Assembly: GCF_015666175.1 (NCBI RefSeq)
Contig: NZ_JADPIE010000007.1
Span: 153,188 to 217,187, forward strand
Length of the DNA stretch: 64,000 nucleotides
Reading direction: 5' to 3'
DNA from: Halonatronomonas betaini
GTDB taxonomy: Bacteria; Bacillota; Halanaerobiia; Halanaerobiales; Halarsenatibacteraceae
Part shown: positions 62,635-64,000 of the stretch, piece after piece
How the letters are laid out: every line of letters starts with the position of its first letter
Numbering within the stretch: position 1 is the first letter of the stretch
The notes under the pieces: model-generated
The model's input: only the letters and a program-made list of their open reading frames with translations
What the model was told of the DNA's origin: nothing
The model's database searches: none
Program-made: the position numbers and the translations under genes

Positions 62635-63765
62635 TTAATCTACCATGAATTCTCCATTGGCAGGTTCACTTGTTAGGTCATAATCTTTATCAGGATGTTC
62701 TCTTACAGAGACTATCTGGAATTCAAAGTCTGCAATATCAAATAGTTCTGGCTTTTCTACATCATACTGAAATTCATAATTACCTTCGCCTGTATCAACT
62801 ATTTCGCCGACTTTTGCGAAATGAGCGTGAGTATAAGGAGTTCTTTTGCGAAGCACATTATATGAGTCTGCATTGTCTACTGCATCCCAGGAGATTAAGA
62901 ATCCTTCGTCATTCTGCTCTACCTGGACGTTTTCGGGTGAGGCAGGTTCTGCTGTCCAGTCAACACCAACAGTAAGCTGAGAGCCAAATAGAGAGATTGG
63001 GACCTCTGTAACTTTACCTGGAACTACTCTAGCCTGTATTTCTTCTTCTACAGTACCATGTCCTTCCCAGGATATTTGAATTGTATAATAAGCAGGAAAT
63101 AGGTCTTCTGCTAGTAGATTTTGGTTATCTACATCATAATCAAAATCCATTTCTTCGATTAGTTCGCCTTCTAAATCAAATAATTGAATATTTACTTCTT
63201 CAATTAGTTCTCCACCGGTTTCTTCAGATGGGAACTGATCTACAGTTATATCTAAGCCACCAGTTACTTGCTGGATCTCTAACCTGACATCTCTTTTCTG
63301 ACCAGCAATAACCATAGCTTCAGTGTCACCAGTTGCAATAGTTACTCTTTCTTCAGTATTAACATTGTAACCAGTTAAGGTAACTTCTACATTCCAGTTG
63401 GACTCTCTTAGAGCTGTGAAGGTTACTGAGTAACCATCATCACCGAGATTATCTTCTAGAATATCTGCATCGTCTAAACTAATTGTTTCTGTATGGTTTA
63501 CAGATGAATCTGGCTGATATTGAATATAAAATTCTAATTCAAAATCTTGAAACCTATTAAACAGTAAACTCTGGGCTCCAACTTCTTCCTCCATGTCTAT
63601 GCTACTCATCACGATTTCCAATTCACCTGTCTCTGAACTATCAGCAACATCACCAGCAGTATCCTCAACAGCACTATTACCGACCATGTCGCATGCTGCC
63701 ATTGTAAATGTAAAAACTAGAATAAAGACAAATAGCCCAACAAATTTCAAACTTCTTTTTTTCAT
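62635..63765 (-). CDS. FN3-containing lipoprotein, array copy 4 (short)
   Basis: A 376-residue member. Signal peptide, lipobox (FTMAACDMVGN), beta-rich region and FN3-like domain (PASPENVQVEQ, FLISWDAVDNADSYNVLRK) match the other copies, but it ends just after the FN3-like domain at SEPANGEFMVD, so the roughly 130-150-residue C-terminal domain is absent. The junction resembles the linker of copy 1 (SEPTNGEF). No remnant of the missing domain is seen before its terminator. The first of the array in the direction of transcription. ATG with GGGAGGG upstream. Confidence 0.82.
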   Translation of the reverse strand: MKKRSLKFVGLFVFILVFTFTMAACDMVGNSAVEDTAGDVADSSETGELEIVMSSIDMEEEVGAQSLLFNRFQDFELEFYIQYQPDSSVNHTETISLDDADILEDNLGDDGYSVTFTALRESNWNVEVTLTGYNVNTEERVTIATGDTEAMVIAGQKRDVRLEIQQVTGGLDITVDQFPSEETGGELIEEVNIQLFDLEGELIEEMDFDYDVDNQNLLAEDLFPAYYTIQISWEGHGTVEEEIQARVVPGKVTEVPISLFGSQLTVGVDWTAEPASPENVQVEQNDEGFLISWDAVDNADSYNVLRKRTPYTHAHFAKVGEIVDTGEGNYEFQYDVEKPELFDIADFEFQIVSVREHPDKDYDLTSEPANGEFMVD

Positions 63766-63924
63766 TTAATTTTCCCTCCCATTTCTTAGTATGCATTAAT
63801 CATAATATATCAGGTTTAATAATAGTAGGACGTTGAATTGTTATTACAATTACTTTTGAAGCTATAATCATGATACAATCAGTTTGCTTTTAATATTAGT
63901 TTAAAATGATTTCAGGATAACAGG

Positions 63925-63942
63925 AGTCAAGTCCATATTTGT
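63925..63942. repeat. 18-bp exact repeat, copy 2, at the edge of the lipoprotein array
   Basis: AGTCAAGTCCATATTTGT, identical to 44115-44132. Similarity between the upstream regions of the lipoprotein genes ends right at this repeat (after GATAACAG), so it may mark a recombination or insertion boundary. The last 58 nt of the window show nothing further. Confidence 0.55.
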
Positions 63943-64000
63943 GTGTAAATTCCTCAGTCAGTAATAAAGTTAAGCAATAAAGCCAGTTTTAGCTTTTTTC

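Noticed and set aside
1..64000. tRNA, rRNA, riboswitch, prophage or complete insertion sequence
   Set aside because: Scanning by eye found no tRNA T-loop pattern, rRNA segment, recognisable riboswitch core, integrase or intact transposase. This is a limit of manual reading and not proof of absence.

Overview
The window looks like chromosomal DNA of a low-GC, anaerobic, probably halophilic, motile bacterium of the Halanaerobiales type, that is, a Firmicutes-lineage cell with an outer membrane. This assignment is inference. It rests on strong AGGAGG-type ribosome binding sites with many TTG starts, a Firmicutes-style flagellar cluster (YvyF, FlgM, FlgN, FlgK, FlgL, DUF6470, FliW, CsrA, Hag, FlaG, FliD, FliS, YjfB), a trimeric NAD(P)-linked [FeFe] hydrogenase, acidic secreted and flagellar proteins, and a predicted outer-membrane beta-barrel ending in Phe. 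I see no rRNA, tRNA, CRISPR array, prophage or intact insertion sequence.

Layout. 0-7.9 kb: the last gene of a peptide-type ABC importer, then a muropeptide/MurNAc salvage operon (RpiR/MurR-like regulator, GNAT, AmiE/YbbE-like serine hydrolase, AnmK), PTS Enzyme I and a nitroreductase. 8.0-11.4 kb: hydrogenase operon (NuoE-like, NuoF-like, [FeFe] catalytic subunit). 11.5-19.2 kb: class II fumarase, a tiny zinc ribbon protein, a secreted double-FAS1 protein, a gamma-glutamyltranspeptidase-like enzyme and a pair of CrtI/CrtN-type carotenoid desaturases. 19.4-24.6 kb: an ABC-2 exporter, a radical SAM/HhH protein in a clearly GC-richer stretch, a D-2-hydroxyacid dehydrogenase and a GNAT.

24.8-42.1 kb is a motility region. 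It holds two divergent chemoreceptors, one with an N-terminal H-NOX haem domain that keeps every distal-pocket residue linked to O2 binding in the Caldanaerobacter protein. It then holds late flagellar genes with FliW, CsrA and flagellin. The hag leader shows a sigma-28-type promoter, a roughly 290-nt 5' leader, and two hairpins that present GGA in the loop, the second covering the Shine-Dalgarno sequence. This is the layout expected for the FliW-CsrA-Hag switch. After fliS come several small unrecognised genes and yjfB.

42.2-57.0 kb: a secreted protein whose only plausible start is ATT, a predicted outer-membrane barrel, a MATE exporter, a decayed Rpn-nuclease remnant, and a signalling cluster (two GGDEF-HD-GYP proteins, two chemoreceptors, one EAL protein) followed by a DUF5610 protein. 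The first of these genes shares with hag a promoter block that extends beyond the sigma-28 core.

57.0-64.0 kb: four tandem minus-strand paralogues of a lipoprotein with a fibronectin-III-like domain. Each has its own terminator. The array is mosaic: copy 3 has a copy-1-like N-terminus and a copy-2-like C-terminus, and copy 4 lacks the C-terminal domain.

The observations most worth following are the mosaic lipoprotein array, the hag-leader architecture, the extended shared promoter, the O2-type H-NOX chemoreceptor, the ATT-start gene and the carotenoid desaturase pair in a presumed fermentative anaerobe. Family names come from recognising motifs by eye; no database search was run.
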